Source of the DNA: Micromonospora siamensis
Lineage (GTDB): Bacteria; Actinomycetota; Actinomycetes; Mycobacteriales; Micromonosporaceae
Length of the DNA stretch: 64,000 bases
Reading direction: 5' to 3'
NCBI RefSeq assembly: GCF_900090305.1
Contig: NZ_LT607751.1
Coordinates: forward strand, 1,364,001-1,428,000
Shown: in pieces, positions 40,281 to 47,752 of the stretch
Numbering within the stretch: the first letter of the stretch is position 1
Layout of the letters: each line of letters starts with the position of its first letter
The notes under the pieces: generated by a model
Database searches by the model: none
Told to the model about the DNA's origin: nothing
The model's input: the letters and a program-made list of their open reading frames with translations, nothing else
Made by a program: the position numbers and the translations under genes

Positions 40281-41477
40281 ATGGCCCGACTCGCCCAGAC
40301 GCCCGGCCTGACCGATGTGCAGCGGTCGATCCTGGAAACCGTCCGGGAGTTCGCCGACAAGGAGATCATTCCGCACGCCCAGCGGCTGGAGCACGCCGAC
40401 GAGTACCCCACCGACATCCTCGACGGGATGCGCGAGATGGGGCTGTTCGGCCTCACCATCGACGAGGAGCACGGCGGCCTGGGCGAGTCCCTGCTGACCT
40501 ACGCCCTGGTGGTCGAGGAGCTCTCCCGGGGCTGGATGTCGATCTCCGGCATCGTCAACACCCACTTCATCGTGGCGTACCTGATCTCCCAGCACGGCTC
40601 CGCCGAGCAGAAGGCCCGGCTGCTGCCGAGGATGGCCACCGGCGAGGTGCGCGGCGCCTTCTCGATGTCGGAGCCTGAGTGCGGCTCGGACGTCTCGGCG
40701 ATCAAGTCGAAGGCCGTCCGCCAGGGCGACGACTACGTGCTCAACGGCCAGAAGATGTGGCTGACCAACGGCGCCTACTCGTCGGTGGTCGCGACCCTGG
40801 TCAAGACCGACACCGGCGCCGACTCGGTCTACGGCAACATGAGCACCTTCCTGCTGGAGAAGGAGCCCGGCTTCGGCGAGACCGCCCCCGGCCTGACCAT
40901 CCCCGGCAAGATCGACAAGATGGGCTACAAGGGCGTCGAGACCACCGAGATGGTCCTCGACGGGGTCACCGTCCCGGCCTCCGCCGTGCTCGGCGGGGAG
41001 GAGAAGGTCGGCCGCGGCTTCTACCAGATGATGGACGGCATCGAGGTCGGCCGGGTCAACGTGGCCGCCCGCGCCTGCGGCATCTCCATCCGGGCCTTCG
41101 AGCTGGCCGTCGCGTACGCCCAGCAGCGCAAGACCTTCGGCCAGCCGCTCGCCCGGCACCAGGCCATCGCCTTCAAGCTCGCCGAGATGGGCACCAAGAT
41201 TGAGGCCGCGCACTCGCTCATGGTCAACGCCGCCCGGCTCAAGGACGCCGGCCAGCGCAACGACGTCGAGGCCGGCATGGCCAAGCTGCTCGCCTCCGAG
41301 TACTGCGCCGAGGTCGTCCAGGAGGCGTTCCGCATCCACGGCGGCTACGGCTACTCGAAGGAATACGAGATCGAGCGGCTGATGCGGGAGGCGCCGTTCC
41401 TGCTGATCGGCGAGGGCACCTCGGAGATCCAGAAGACCATCATCTCCCGCGGCCTGCTCAAGGAGTACAAGCTCTGA
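40281..41477 (+). CDS. Acyl-CoA dehydrogenase (398 aa)
   Basis: FAD flavoenzyme. ATG at 40281 has GGAGG 6 nt upstream; the ATG at 40248 has none and lies in the leader. Signatures: N-terminal helical domain (REFADKEIIPHAQRLEH), FSMSEPECGSDVSAIKS (flavin and substrate strand), KMWLTNGAYSSVVATL, RTFGQPLARHQ-type KTFGQPLARHQAIAFKLAEM, and the catalytic region RIHGGYGYSKEYEIERLMREAPFLLIGEGTSEI with the GEGTSE glutamate. Could be a general short-chain enzyme or the methylsuccinyl-CoA dehydrogenase of the ethylmalonyl-CoA route. Under a promoter with TetR-type operator. Confidence 0.93.
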   Translation: MARLAQTPGLTDVQRSILETVREFADKEIIPHAQRLEHADEYPTDILDGMREMGLFGLTIDEEHGGLGESLLTYALVVEELSRGWMSISGIVNTHFIVAYLISQHGSAEQKARLLPRMATGEVRGAFSMSEPECGSDVSAIKSKAVRQGDDYVLNGQKMWLTNGAYSSVVATLVKTDTGADSVYGNMSTFLLEKEPGFGETAPGLTIPGKIDKMGYKGVETTEMVLDGVTVPASAVLGGEEKVGRGFYQMMDGIEVGRVNVAARACGISIRAFELAVAYAQQRKTFGQPLARHQAIAFKLAEMGTKIEAAHSLMVNAARLKDAGQRNDVEAGMAKLLASEYCAEVVQEAFRIHGGYGYSKEYEIERLMREAPFLLIGEGTSEIQKTIISRGLLKEYKL

Positions 41478-41482
41478 GCGGC

Positions 41483-41518
41483 GAGAAGGGGCTCCCGCCG
41501 ACCCGGGGGCCCCTTCTC
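41483..41518. terminator. Bidirectional terminator
   Basis: GAGAAGGGGC (41483-41492) pairs with GCCCCTTCTC (41509-41518), extended by CCC/GGG inside. The right arm overlaps the stop region of the converging gene. Confidence 0.75.
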
Positions 41519-42263
41519 AACCCGCCGGCACGGCCGGTTCCGGCGCGCTGACCGGCAGGCCGGTCGACAGGGCCTGCGGCCGGTGCCGGAAGTACTCGAT
41601 CGCGGCGAGCAGCCGGTCCTCGCCGACGGCCGTGTCCCGGCCCCCCACCACCGGCGCCGGCTGGAGCGAGACCCACCGCACCGGCCGCAGCCGCACGCCG
41701 TCCAGCCGCCCGTCGTTCTTGTGCGGGCTGACCCGGTCGATGTTCGTCCAGTCGTACACTCGGCGGCCGTGCCGGACGCCCCCGGCGGTCAGCGCGAGCC
41801 GGCCGGTGAACCGCGCCTCCTCGTAGCCGATCCGGCCCACCACCACCGCGATGCCGGCCCACACGACGACCCAGGCGATCCTGCCCCACGGTCGCTCGTC
41901 GGGCAGCAGGGAGGCCACGGCCAGGGTCAGCGTCACGCCGAACAGGGCGTCGACGACGAGGTCGGCACAGCCGGCGAGCGACCGGCGCGCCACCAGTCCC
42001 GGCTCGACCGCGTCCCGACCGGCCACCCGGGCCCGCCAGGCCAGCCGGCCGCGCGCCCGCGGACGCCACCGCCGCTCCAACCACTGCACGGCGGGGAGCG
42101 CCCAGGCCACCCCCGCGAAGCTTTCCGTGTCCCATCCCCGCGTCCGCCAGAGCGCGCCGCCGACCAGCGCGGCCACCGCCGCGCCGACCGCGAGGGCGAG
42201 CAGCCGCCGCGACCAGAGACCGTCACCGAGCGGGGGTACGCGGACCGCACGCGGCAGGGGCAT
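41517..42263 (-). CDS. Membrane protein with PH-like domain, paralogue 1 of 3 (248 aa)
   Basis: ATG at 42263, 6 nt after a TACCCT box. Two N-terminal hydrophobic segments (LLALAVGAAVAALVGGALW; around VAWALPAVQWLE), a second pair (LVVDALFGVTLTLAVASLL; IAWVVVWAGIAVVVGRIGY) and then a soluble PH-type part (FTGRLALTAGGVRHGRRVYDWTNIDRVSP) ending in an Ala/Pro tail. It shares plan, C-terminal strand pattern and promoter type with the two genes at 42292 and 43571. Function unknown. Confidence 0.7.
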   Translation of the reverse strand: MPLPRAVRVPPLGDGLWSRRLLALAVGAAVAALVGGALWRTRGWDTESFAGVAWALPAVQWLERRWRPRARGRLAWRARVAGRDAVEPGLVARRSLAGCADLVVDALFGVTLTLAVASLLPDERPWGRIAWVVVWAGIAVVVGRIGYEEARFTGRLALTAGGVRHGRRVYDWTNIDRVSPHKNDGRLDGVRLRPVRWVSLQPAPVVGGRDTAVGEDRLLAAIEYFRHRPQALSTGLPVSAPEPAVPAG

Positions 42264-42269
42264 GCGCGC

Positions 42270-42275
42270 AGGGTA
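42270..42275 (-). promoter_or_regulatory. -10 box TACCCT for leaderless paralogue 1
   Basis: Minus strand, 6 nt before ATG 42263. Confidence 0.45.
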
Positions 42276-42291
42276 CGACGGGCCAACCAGC

Positions 42292-43017
42292 TCATCCGCC
42301 GAGCACGGCCACCAGCCGGTCCCGCTCCCCGGGGCTGCCGATCGCCGCCCGGTGCTCCGGATGCGCCCGGTAGTGCCGGATCGCGGCGGCCAGGAAGCTC
42401 GGCGACACGTCCAGGTCCCCGATCCACAGCCGCAGATCACCGCGCTCCCGACGCCGCCCGTCAACCAGTTCCGGGCGGCCGAGGAAGAGCCGGAGCCGGC
42501 CGTCGCCGTCGACGGCGTGAATCGGCATCGTCGGGTCCAGCGCCACCCACGGCACGAACAGCGGGCGCCGCTGCCAGCCCTGCCAGCCGATGCCAGCGGG
42601 GGTCAACGCGAGTCGTGCCGCCCGCCGCCAGGTGCCCGCGCCCACGTACCCCATGGCGGCGAGCGCCGCCGCGGTCAGCAGCCACGCCGGCACGTCCCGC
42701 TCCCACCGCCCCTCGTACTGGGCGAGCTGGGCCGGAAGCCAGCCGACGATGACCAGGGCAGCGAGCGGCACACCCCGGCCCGGCGCGTATGCCTCTGCCG
42801 CGTCGTCCCCGACCCGTAGCCCGCGCTGCCCGGGCCAGCGGAACAGTCCGTATGCCAGCACACCGACCGGCAGGAGCATCGCCACGAACACCAGCGTCGC
42901 GCCGAGCGGGCCGGCCGGCTGCCACCGCACCACCAGCCCGGCGAGGACGCCGACCACCACCGCCAGCACCACCGCGACCCGCTGCCGGCGCAGCGCCCGG
43001 TCCGCCGTCCTCCGCAC
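42292..43017 (-). CDS. Membrane protein with PH-like domain, paralogue 2 of 3 (241 aa)
   Basis: GTG at 43017 is set by TACCGT 7 nt upstream; an in-frame ATG at 43035 lies before the box. Two N-terminal TM helices (VAVVLAVVVGVLAGLVVRW; LVFVAMLLPVGVLAYGLF), two more (ALVIVGWLPAQLAQ; WLLTAAALAAMGYVGAG), then LALTPAGIGWQGWQRRPLFVPWVALD and a C-terminal helix with AIRHYRAHPEHRAAIGSPGERD. The last motif recurs in paralogue 3, showing common origin. Function unknown. Confidence 0.75.
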   Translation of the reverse strand: MRRTADRALRRQRVAVVLAVVVGVLAGLVVRWQPAGPLGATLVFVAMLLPVGVLAYGLFRWPGQRGLRVGDDAAEAYAPGRGVPLAALVIVGWLPAQLAQYEGRWERDVPAWLLTAAALAAMGYVGAGTWRRAARLALTPAGIGWQGWQRRPLFVPWVALDPTMPIHAVDGDGRLRLFLGRPELVDGRRRERGDLRLWIGDLDVSPSFLAAAIRHYRAHPEHRAAIGSPGERDRLVAVLGG

Positions 43018-43024
43018 CCCCGGC

Positions 43025-43030
43025 ACGGTA
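43025..43030 (-). promoter_or_regulatory. -10 box TACCGT for leaderless paralogue 2
   Basis: Minus strand, 7 nt before GTG 43017. Confidence 0.45.
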
Positions 43031-43056
43031 CGCACACCGCGCCAGCCGGGCCGGCC

Positions 43057-43464
43057 TCAGCCGAGCCGGGTCAGTCCGCCGGCCGCCCGCTCGACGATCA
43101 GGCAGCGGTCTTCGACGTAGTCGATGCCGGCCTCCTCGGCGATCCGCCGCGCCCCGGCCGAGACGATGCCCAGTTGCAGCCAGACCGCGGGCGCGCCGAT
43201 GGCCACCGCCTGCCGGACCACGTCGACGGCGTCGGCCGCAGGCCGGAACACGTCCACCAGGTCCACCGGGTGCGGGATGTCCGCCAGCGTCGGGTACGCC
43301 TGCTCGCCGAAGAGTTCGTCGACCGTCGGGTTCACCGGGATGATCCGCCAGCCGTAGCGCTGCATCTCCAACGGCACCCGGTGCGCGGCCTTGCCCGGGT
43401 CGCGGGACGCGCCCACGACGGCGATCACGGCGGAGTCGGCGAGGATCTGACGAGCGGTACGCAT
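43057..43464 (-). CDS. CoA-binding-domain protein, YccU type (135 aa)
   Basis: Single Rossmann CoA-binding domain: IAVVGASRDPGKAAHRVPLEMQRYG (split), IIPVNPTVDELFGEQAYPTLADIP, VDLVDVFRPAADAVDVVRQAV, VWLQLGIVSAGARRIAEEAG and the conserved EDRCLIVE end. Matches YccU/succinyl-CoA-synthetase-alpha-like small proteins that bind CoA; function unknown. ATG at 43464 is 6 nt after TACGCT, so leaderless. It separates paralogues 2 and 3. Confidence 0.92.
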   Translation of the reverse strand: MRTARQILADSAVIAVVGASRDPGKAAHRVPLEMQRYGWRIIPVNPTVDELFGEQAYPTLADIPHPVDLVDVFRPAADAVDVVRQAVAIGAPAVWLQLGIVSAGARRIAEEAGIDYVEDRCLIVERAAGGLTRLG

Positions 43465-43470
43465 CCGCCG

Positions 43471-43476
43471 AGCGTA
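43471..43476 (-). promoter_or_regulatory. -10 box TACGCT for leaderless CoA-binding protein
   Basis: Minus strand, 6 nt before ATG 43464. Confidence 0.45.
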
Positions 43477-43570
43477 ACCGCGCCACCCGGCCCGCGCGCC
43501 CCGGCGGGAGGTCCGTGCCGCCGCCCCGTTCCCCGCCCCGCGAGGGCCGGCCGGCCTCGGGCAGTGGCGG

Positions 43571-44308
43571 TCAGGCCGGCCCGTCGAGCCGTTGCCGCAG
43601 CCGGGCCAGCTCCCCCGTGGTGCCGATGGCCGACCGGTCCTCGGGATGGGTCACGTAGTGGCGCAGCACCGCCGCGAGCCGCGCCGGAGCCAGGTCCAGC
43701 TCGGCGGTGCCGACCTGATCTCGGGTCCGCCCCCAGCCCCGGCCGCGGAGCAGTTCCGGCCGCACGATCGGCAGCGAGATCGCGCCGACGCGTCGAGGTG
43801 AGGGCGTGCCCACTCGGCCGGCCGGGTCCACCGCTGCCCACGGCACGAAGACCTCCCGTTCCAGGTGCCGGTGGGTGATCCCGTCCGGGGTCAGTTCGAC
43901 GCCGGGCGCCCGTCGCCAGCAGCCCACCGCGATCCCCAGGGCGAAGATCCCGAACAGCACCGCGAAGGCCAGCGACGTCCGGTCACGCGGGGCGTCGAAC
44001 GCGCTGCCGACCGCCTGGTACGCGGCGTAGCCGGCCCAGACCGGCGCGAGCCCGACACCGGGGCGCGGCGGGACGTAGAAGGCCCGCTCCTGCTCGTCGA
44101 CCCGAAGCTCGCCCCGACCGGGTCGCCGCCAGACGACCCACAGAATCGCACCGGCGAACAGGAGCACCGGCAGTGGACCCAGCAGGCCGGCCGAGCCGCC
44201 TAGGGCCTCTTCCCGATGGGCCAGCAGGGCGGCGGCCCCGCCCAGCAGGAGAGCTACCACGATCCGGATCCGTTGCCGCCGCCGCGCCGCCGCGATGCTC
44301 TCCGCCAT
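43571..44308 (-). CDS. Membrane protein with PH-like domain, paralogue 3 of 3 (245 aa)
   Basis: ATG at 44308, 6 nt after TACTGT. Two N-terminal TM helices (IVVALLLGGAAALLAH; LLGPLPVLLFAGAILWVVW), a further pair (PVWAGYAAYQAVG; TSLAFAVLFGIFALGIAVGCW), then VELTPDGITHRHLEREVFVPWAAVDPAG and LRHYVTHPEDRSAIGTTGELARL, the motif shared with paralogue 2. Function unknown. Confidence 0.75.
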   Translation of the reverse strand: MAESIAAARRRQRIRIVVALLLGGAAALLAHREEALGGSAGLLGPLPVLLFAGAILWVVWRRPGRGELRVDEQERAFYVPPRPGVGLAPVWAGYAAYQAVGSAFDAPRDRTSLAFAVLFGIFALGIAVGCWRRAPGVELTPDGITHRHLEREVFVPWAAVDPAGRVGTPSPRRVGAISLPIVRPELLRGRGWGRTRDQVGTAELDLAPARLAAVLRHYVTHPEDRSAIGTTGELARLRQRLDGPA

Positions 44309-44314
44309 GCCGGC

Positions 44315-44320
44315 ACAGTA
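44315..44320 (-). promoter_or_regulatory. -10 box TACTGT for leaderless paralogue 3
   Basis: Minus strand, 6 nt before ATG 44308. Confidence 0.45.
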
Positions 44321-44334
44321 GACGGACCGTGCGC

Positions 44335-45384
44335 TCACAGCAGGGTGAGCTGCTCACTCGGCGCGGGCGCCGGGGTCGGCTCGGGGAGACGGCGGTTGTC
44401 GCCGACCTCGCCCCGGTGCAGGCCGTGCCGGCGGGCCGCGATCCGCACCCGCGCGGTCAGCTCCCGCTGGTACGCCTGCGGCGCGTACGCCCCGGCCCGG
44501 TAGAGCTCGCGGTAGCGGGGGACCAGGTGCGGGAACTCCCGGGCCAGCCAGTGCGCGTACCACTCGCGGGCGCCGGGGCGCAGGTGCAGCGCCATGGGCG
44601 TCACGCTGGCCGCGCCGGCCGCCGCGATCGCCGAGACGGTGGCGTCGATCGACTCGTCGTGGTCGCTGAGCCCGGGCAGGATCGGGGCCATCAGCACGCC
44701 CACCTCGAAGCCGGCGTCGACCAGCGTGCGGACGGCGTCCAGCCGGCGTCGGGGGCTCGGGGTGCCGGGCTCGACCGAGCGCCAGAGCGCCTCGTCGACG
44801 AAGCCCACCGAGAAGGAGAGCCCGACCCGGGTCACCTCGGCGGCCTGGCGCAGCAGCGGCAGGTCCCGCAGGATCAGCGTGCCCTTGGTGAGGATCGAGA
44901 ACGGGTTGGCGAAGTCGCGCAGCGCCTCGATGATCGGCGGCATCAGCCGGTAGCGCCCCTCGGCGCGCTGGTAGCAGTCCACGTTGGTGCCCATGGCGAC
45001 GTGCGCGCCCCGCCAGCGCGGCGCGGCCAGCTCGCGGCGGACCAGCTCACCGGCGTTGACCTTGACGATCACCTTCCGGTCGAAGTCGTCCCCGGCGTTC
45101 AGGTCGAGATAGGTGTGAGTATTTCTCGCGAAACAATATTTACAAGCATGGATGCATCCCCGGTACGGGTTGATCGTCCACTGGAACGGGACCTGCGACT
45201 CGCCCGGCACCCGGTTGATGATCGACTTGGCGCGTACCTCGTAGAAGGTCATCCCGGCGAAGCCGGGGGTGTCGAAGGTGCGCGTGACGGCGCCGGGCAG
45301 CGCCAGCGGCAGGGGTGGCGTCGCTGGCGCTGACCCGTCGGGATGCCCCTCGTCCGGGGGAGCGGAGAGGTTCTCCCAGCGCAT
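44335..45384 (-). CDS. Radical SAM protein, Rv2578c/SplB-like (349 aa)
   Basis: Contains the radical-SAM cluster motif CxxxCxxC as C77-IHA-C81-KY-C84, then FARNTHTYLDLN, MGTNVDCYQRAEGRYRLMP and SILTKGTLILRDLPLL, the Rv2578c subfamily pattern related to spore-photoproduct-lyase-like repair proteins. ATGs at 45393, 45390 and 45384 are in frame; 45384 gives the conserved MRW start. A LexA-type box lies at 45394-45409. The 17 codons from 45159 to 45109, over the cluster motif, use A/T-ending codons (TGT AAA TAT, AGA AAT ACT) in contrast to the rest. A DNA-repair role is inferred. Confidence 0.88.
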   Translation of the reverse strand: MRWENLSAPPDEGHPDGSAPATPPLPLALPGAVTRTFDTPGFAGMTFYEVRAKSIINRVPGESQVPFQWTINPYRGCIHACKYCFARNTHTYLDLNAGDDFDRKVIVKVNAGELVRRELAAPRWRGAHVAMGTNVDCYQRAEGRYRLMPPIIEALRDFANPFSILTKGTLILRDLPLLRQAAEVTRVGLSFSVGFVDEALWRSVEPGTPSPRRRLDAVRTLVDAGFEVGVLMAPILPGLSDHDESIDATVSAIAAAGAASVTPMALHLRPGAREWYAHWLAREFPHLVPRYRELYRAGAYAPQAYQRELTARVRIAARRHGLHRGEVGDNRRLPEPTPAPAPSEQLTLL

Positions 45385-45393
45385 GGCCATCAT

Positions 45394-45409
45394 TCGAACA
45401 CGTGTACGA
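45394..45409. promoter_or_regulatory. LexA (SOS) box
   Basis: TCGAACACGTGTACGA matches the actinobacterial SOS consensus TCGAAC-N4-GTTCGA in 11 of 12 specified positions. It abuts the start codons of the radical SAM gene and is 68 nt from the divergent DCC1 gene, so it can control either. I recall Rv2578c as part of the mycobacterial LexA regulon, consistent with this. Confidence 0.75.
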
Positions 45410-45476
45410 GCGGCGCGCAAGTGACGCGCCGGACACCGGCCCCCGGAGCGCGGGCGGCGGGTGGAGGATTGGGGGC

Positions 45477-45893
45477 ATGGAGACGTCCACCTTCGTCTAC
45501 GACGGCGACTGCGCCTTCTGCAGCCGCTGCGCCGAGTTCATCGAGCGCCGCATCCCCACCGGCGCCCGGGTGCTGCCCTGGCAGTTCGCCGACCTGGCCG
45601 CGCTCGGCCTGACCGAGGCGGAGTGCGAGGAGGCGGTGCAGTGGGTCGGCGCGGACGGCTCCCGCGCCGCCGGCCCGGACGCCATCGCCAAGCTGCTGGG
45701 CGACAGCGCCCCGGTGTGGCGGGCCGCCGGCCTCGGGTTGCGGTTCCCGCCGGTCCGGGCGGCGGCGTGGCCCGCGTACCGCTGGGTGGCCCGCAACCGG
45801 CACCGCCTGCCCGGCGGCACCGCCGCCTGCTCGCTGCCCCAGGAGGCTCGGGAGCGGTTGTACGGCCCGACCGGCCGGCCCGCCGACTCCTGA
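45477..45893 (+). CDS. DCC1-like thiol-disulfide oxidoreductase, DUF393 (138 aa)
   Basis: Signature VYDGDCAFCSRCAEFI at the N-terminus (DxxCxxC), then LPWQFADLAALGLTEAECEEAVQWVGADG and a C-terminal YRWVARNRHRLPGG. ATG at 45477 follows GGAGG. DCC1 proteins have a thioredoxin-like fold; they are often next to or fused with HTTM membrane proteins, and here an HTTM gene converges 4 nt away. Redox partner for that membrane protein is inferred. Confidence 0.9.
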   Translation: METSTFVYDGDCAFCSRCAEFIERRIPTGARVLPWQFADLAALGLTEAECEEAVQWVGADGSRAAGPDAIAKLLGDSAPVWRAAGLGLRFPPVRAAAWPAYRWVARNRHRLPGGTAACSLPQEARERLYGPTGRPADS

Positions 45894-45897
45894 CCGC

Positions 45898-46803
45898 TCA
45901 GGGGGCCGCGGGATCCGCCGTCGGCACCAGCCGCTCCGGTGCGTCGTCGACGGGCGGCCCGGGATCGTCGTGGACCGGTCGCCGGCCGCGCAGCCAGGTC
46001 ACCGGGCGGACCCGCTCCAGCGGCAGGAAGCTGGTCATCGCGGCCAGGTGCGGGGCGAACGAGATGGTGATGGTGGCCATGGTGACGGCGTGGAACGAGT
46101 AGAAGAAGCCGACCATGGCCAGCCGCCAGCGTTCGGGCAGCAGGAAGACCACCGGGCTGAGCAGCTCGAACGCCACGATGCCGAACTGGGCGACGATCAG
46201 CAGGTAGGGCACCTGGGCAATCAGGTCGGCGAGGTCGGTGCCGCGCCGGATGATCGCCCGGGCGAGCACCGAGCCGGTGACCCAGTCGATCCCGCCGAAA
46301 CGCAGCTTCGCCCAGGCCGCGAGGAAGTACGTGCAGATGACGGCGATCTGGGTGACCCGCAGGGCCCAGCCGCCGGCCTCGCTGCGGGTCGGGTCGCCGT
46401 GCCGGGCCCGGCCGACGGTGGCCAGCGCGGCGAGCGCCACCAGCAGGCCGACCCGGTCGTGGTCGACCTTGCCGTAGCTCATCGCGATGAGCATCCACTC
46501 GAAGTAGAGCGCGAAGACGGTCCAGCCGAGCAGTCGGGGGGCGCGGCCGGTGGCGGCGAGCAGGCTGAGCGCCAGCAGCGCCCAGAAGACCGCCGTGACC
46601 CCGGCGGTGGTCGGGGTGGGCAGGTGCAGCAGACGACCGACGAGCAGCGGCCGGTAGAGATCGCCGGGCACGTCGGCGCGGGTGCGTACCCAGGGGGTGA
46701 AGACCACCAGGTCGGCCGCGACGAAGAGGTGGATCAGGGTACGGAAGGCGGCGACCCGGCCGAGCGGGACCGGCTCGGTCAGCCAGCGGGCGATCCGGCT
46801 CAC
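45898..46803 (-). CDS. HTTM-domain membrane protein, vitamin K-dependent carboxylase-like (301 aa)
   Basis: Six or more TM helices with HTTM-type motifs: FRTLIHLFVAADLVVFTPWVR, ALYFEWMLIAMSYGKVDHDRVGLLV, YFLAAWAKLRFGGIDWVTGSVL and FEWL-like FELLSPVVFLLPERWRLAMVGFFYSFHAVTMATITI (given in pieces across the protein). The family is related to the membrane part of gamma-glutamyl carboxylase and sporulation-delay SdpB. GTG at 46803 overlaps the upstream gene's stop by 4 nt (GTGA), so both are one operon. Neighbours DCC1 and thioredoxin suggest a redox function; unproven. Confidence 0.87.
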   Translation of the reverse strand: MSRIARWLTEPVPLGRVAAFRTLIHLFVAADLVVFTPWVRTRADVPGDLYRPLLVGRLLHLPTPTTAGVTAVFWALLALSLLAATGRAPRLLGWTVFALYFEWMLIAMSYGKVDHDRVGLLVALAALATVGRARHGDPTRSEAGGWALRVTQIAVICTYFLAAWAKLRFGGIDWVTGSVLARAIIRRGTDLADLIAQVPYLLIVAQFGIVAFELLSPVVFLLPERWRLAMVGFFYSFHAVTMATITISFAPHLAAMTSFLPLERVRPVTWLRGRRPVHDDPGPPVDDAPERLVPTADPAAP

Positions 46804-47237
46804 CGGACCTCCCAGCTGACCACCGTCTGGTCGGTGCGCCGGCCGGTTGGGCGGCCGTCGTGGATGCCGTGCCAGCGGATCACGATGCGTACCTCGGCCA
46901 GCGGCGGGGCGTCCGGGTGCCGCTCGGCGTACGCGTCGGCGACCTGGCGCAGCAGGGTCGGGTCGGTGGTGTAGCGGCTCTGCTGCCCCTCGATCTCGGC
47001 CCGGCGGATGCCGGTGGCGGACTGGTCCAGCTCGATCACCCGCCCGGTCCGGTCGACGCCCTCCACCCGGGTGTCCGGGGCGGGCTCGTTCGGCGGGTTG
47101 CTGGTCGCGTACATCCGGAACGGGCCGAACGGGAAATCGTCGTCGGCCCCCCAGAGGGTGCCGGCCAGCAGCAGGGCCAGGCAGAGAGCGGTGGCGCCCA
47201 GCCGCATCCGACGACCGCCGCTGGTCAAGGTCTCCAT
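46800..47237 (-). CDS. Exported or anchored small protein, partner of HTTM protein (145 aa)
   Basis: ATG at 47237 with TATCGT 9 nt upstream. One N-terminal hydrophobic segment (GATALCLALLLAGTLWGADDD) acts as signal or anchor; the rest is extracytoplasmic with FPFGPFRMYATSNPPNEPAPDTRVEGVDRTG and a central helix, ending WHGIHDGRPTGRRTDQTVVSWEVR. The conserved FPFGPFRMYA motif is one I associate with small proteins encoded beside HTTM genes. Translationally coupled with it. Confidence 0.8.
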   Translation of the reverse strand: METLTSGGRRMRLGATALCLALLLAGTLWGADDDFPFGPFRMYATSNPPNEPAPDTRVEGVDRTGRVIELDQSATGIRRAEIEGQQSRYTTDPTLLRQVADAYAERHPDAPPLAEVRIVIRWHGIHDGRPTGRRTDQTVVSWEVR

Positions 47238-47334
47238 CGGCTCGTGACGATACGGGAAGACGGGCCGCAAAGGGGTCCTATCGTCGTCCACTCGTCGCTG
47301 TCCGTGTCGGCAGTCCCTGAGGCCGCACGAAGAC

Positions 47335-47373
47335 GGCGCCGGCCGGACCCCGCGCAGGGGTCCGGCCGGCGCC
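47335..47373 (-). terminator. Strong hairpin after trxA
   Basis: 17-bp perfect stem, GGCGCCGGCCGGACCCC (47335-47351) with 47357-47373, 5-nt loop, 16 nt after the thioredoxin stop. Confidence 0.85.
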
Positions 47374-47389
47374 GGATGTTCCGGGCCGA

Positions 47390-47752
47390 TCAGTGGCTGT
47401 GGTCGGCCAGCTTCTTGCGTACGTCGTCCATGTCGAGCGCCTCGACCTGCTCGATCAGGTTCTCCAGGGCCGACTCGGGCAGGGCGCCCGGCTGCGCGAA
47501 GACGATCACGCCGTCCCGGATCGCCATGATCGTGGGGATCGAGCGGATGTCGAACTTCGCGCCCAACGCCTGCTGGGCCTCGGTGTCGACCTTGCCGAAG
47601 ACGATCTCCGGGTGCTTCTCCGAGGAGCGCTCGTAGACCGGGGCGAACCGCTTGCACGGGCCGCACCAGTCGGCCCAGAAGTCGACCAGGACGATGCCCT
47701 CGCCCTCGGTCACCTCGTCGAAGTTGGCCGTGGTCAGCTCAACGGTAGCCAT
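47390..47752 (-). CDS. trxA: Thioredoxin (120 aa)
   Basis: VLVDFWADWCGPCKRFAPVYERSS holds the WCGPC active site; IRSIPTIMAIRDG contains the cis-Pro. Length is slightly over the usual 108 because of a C-terminal extension (ALDMDDVRKKLADHSH). ATG at 47752 follows GGAGATTGCA. General cytosolic disulfide reductase. No thioredoxin reductase adjoins; the DCC1/HTTM genes are the redox neighbours. Confidence 0.95.
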   Translation of the reverse strand: MATVELTTANFDEVTEGEGIVLVDFWADWCGPCKRFAPVYERSSEKHPEIVFGKVDTEAQQALGAKFDIRSIPTIMAIRDGVIVFAQPGALPESALENLIEQVEALDMDDVRKKLADHSH

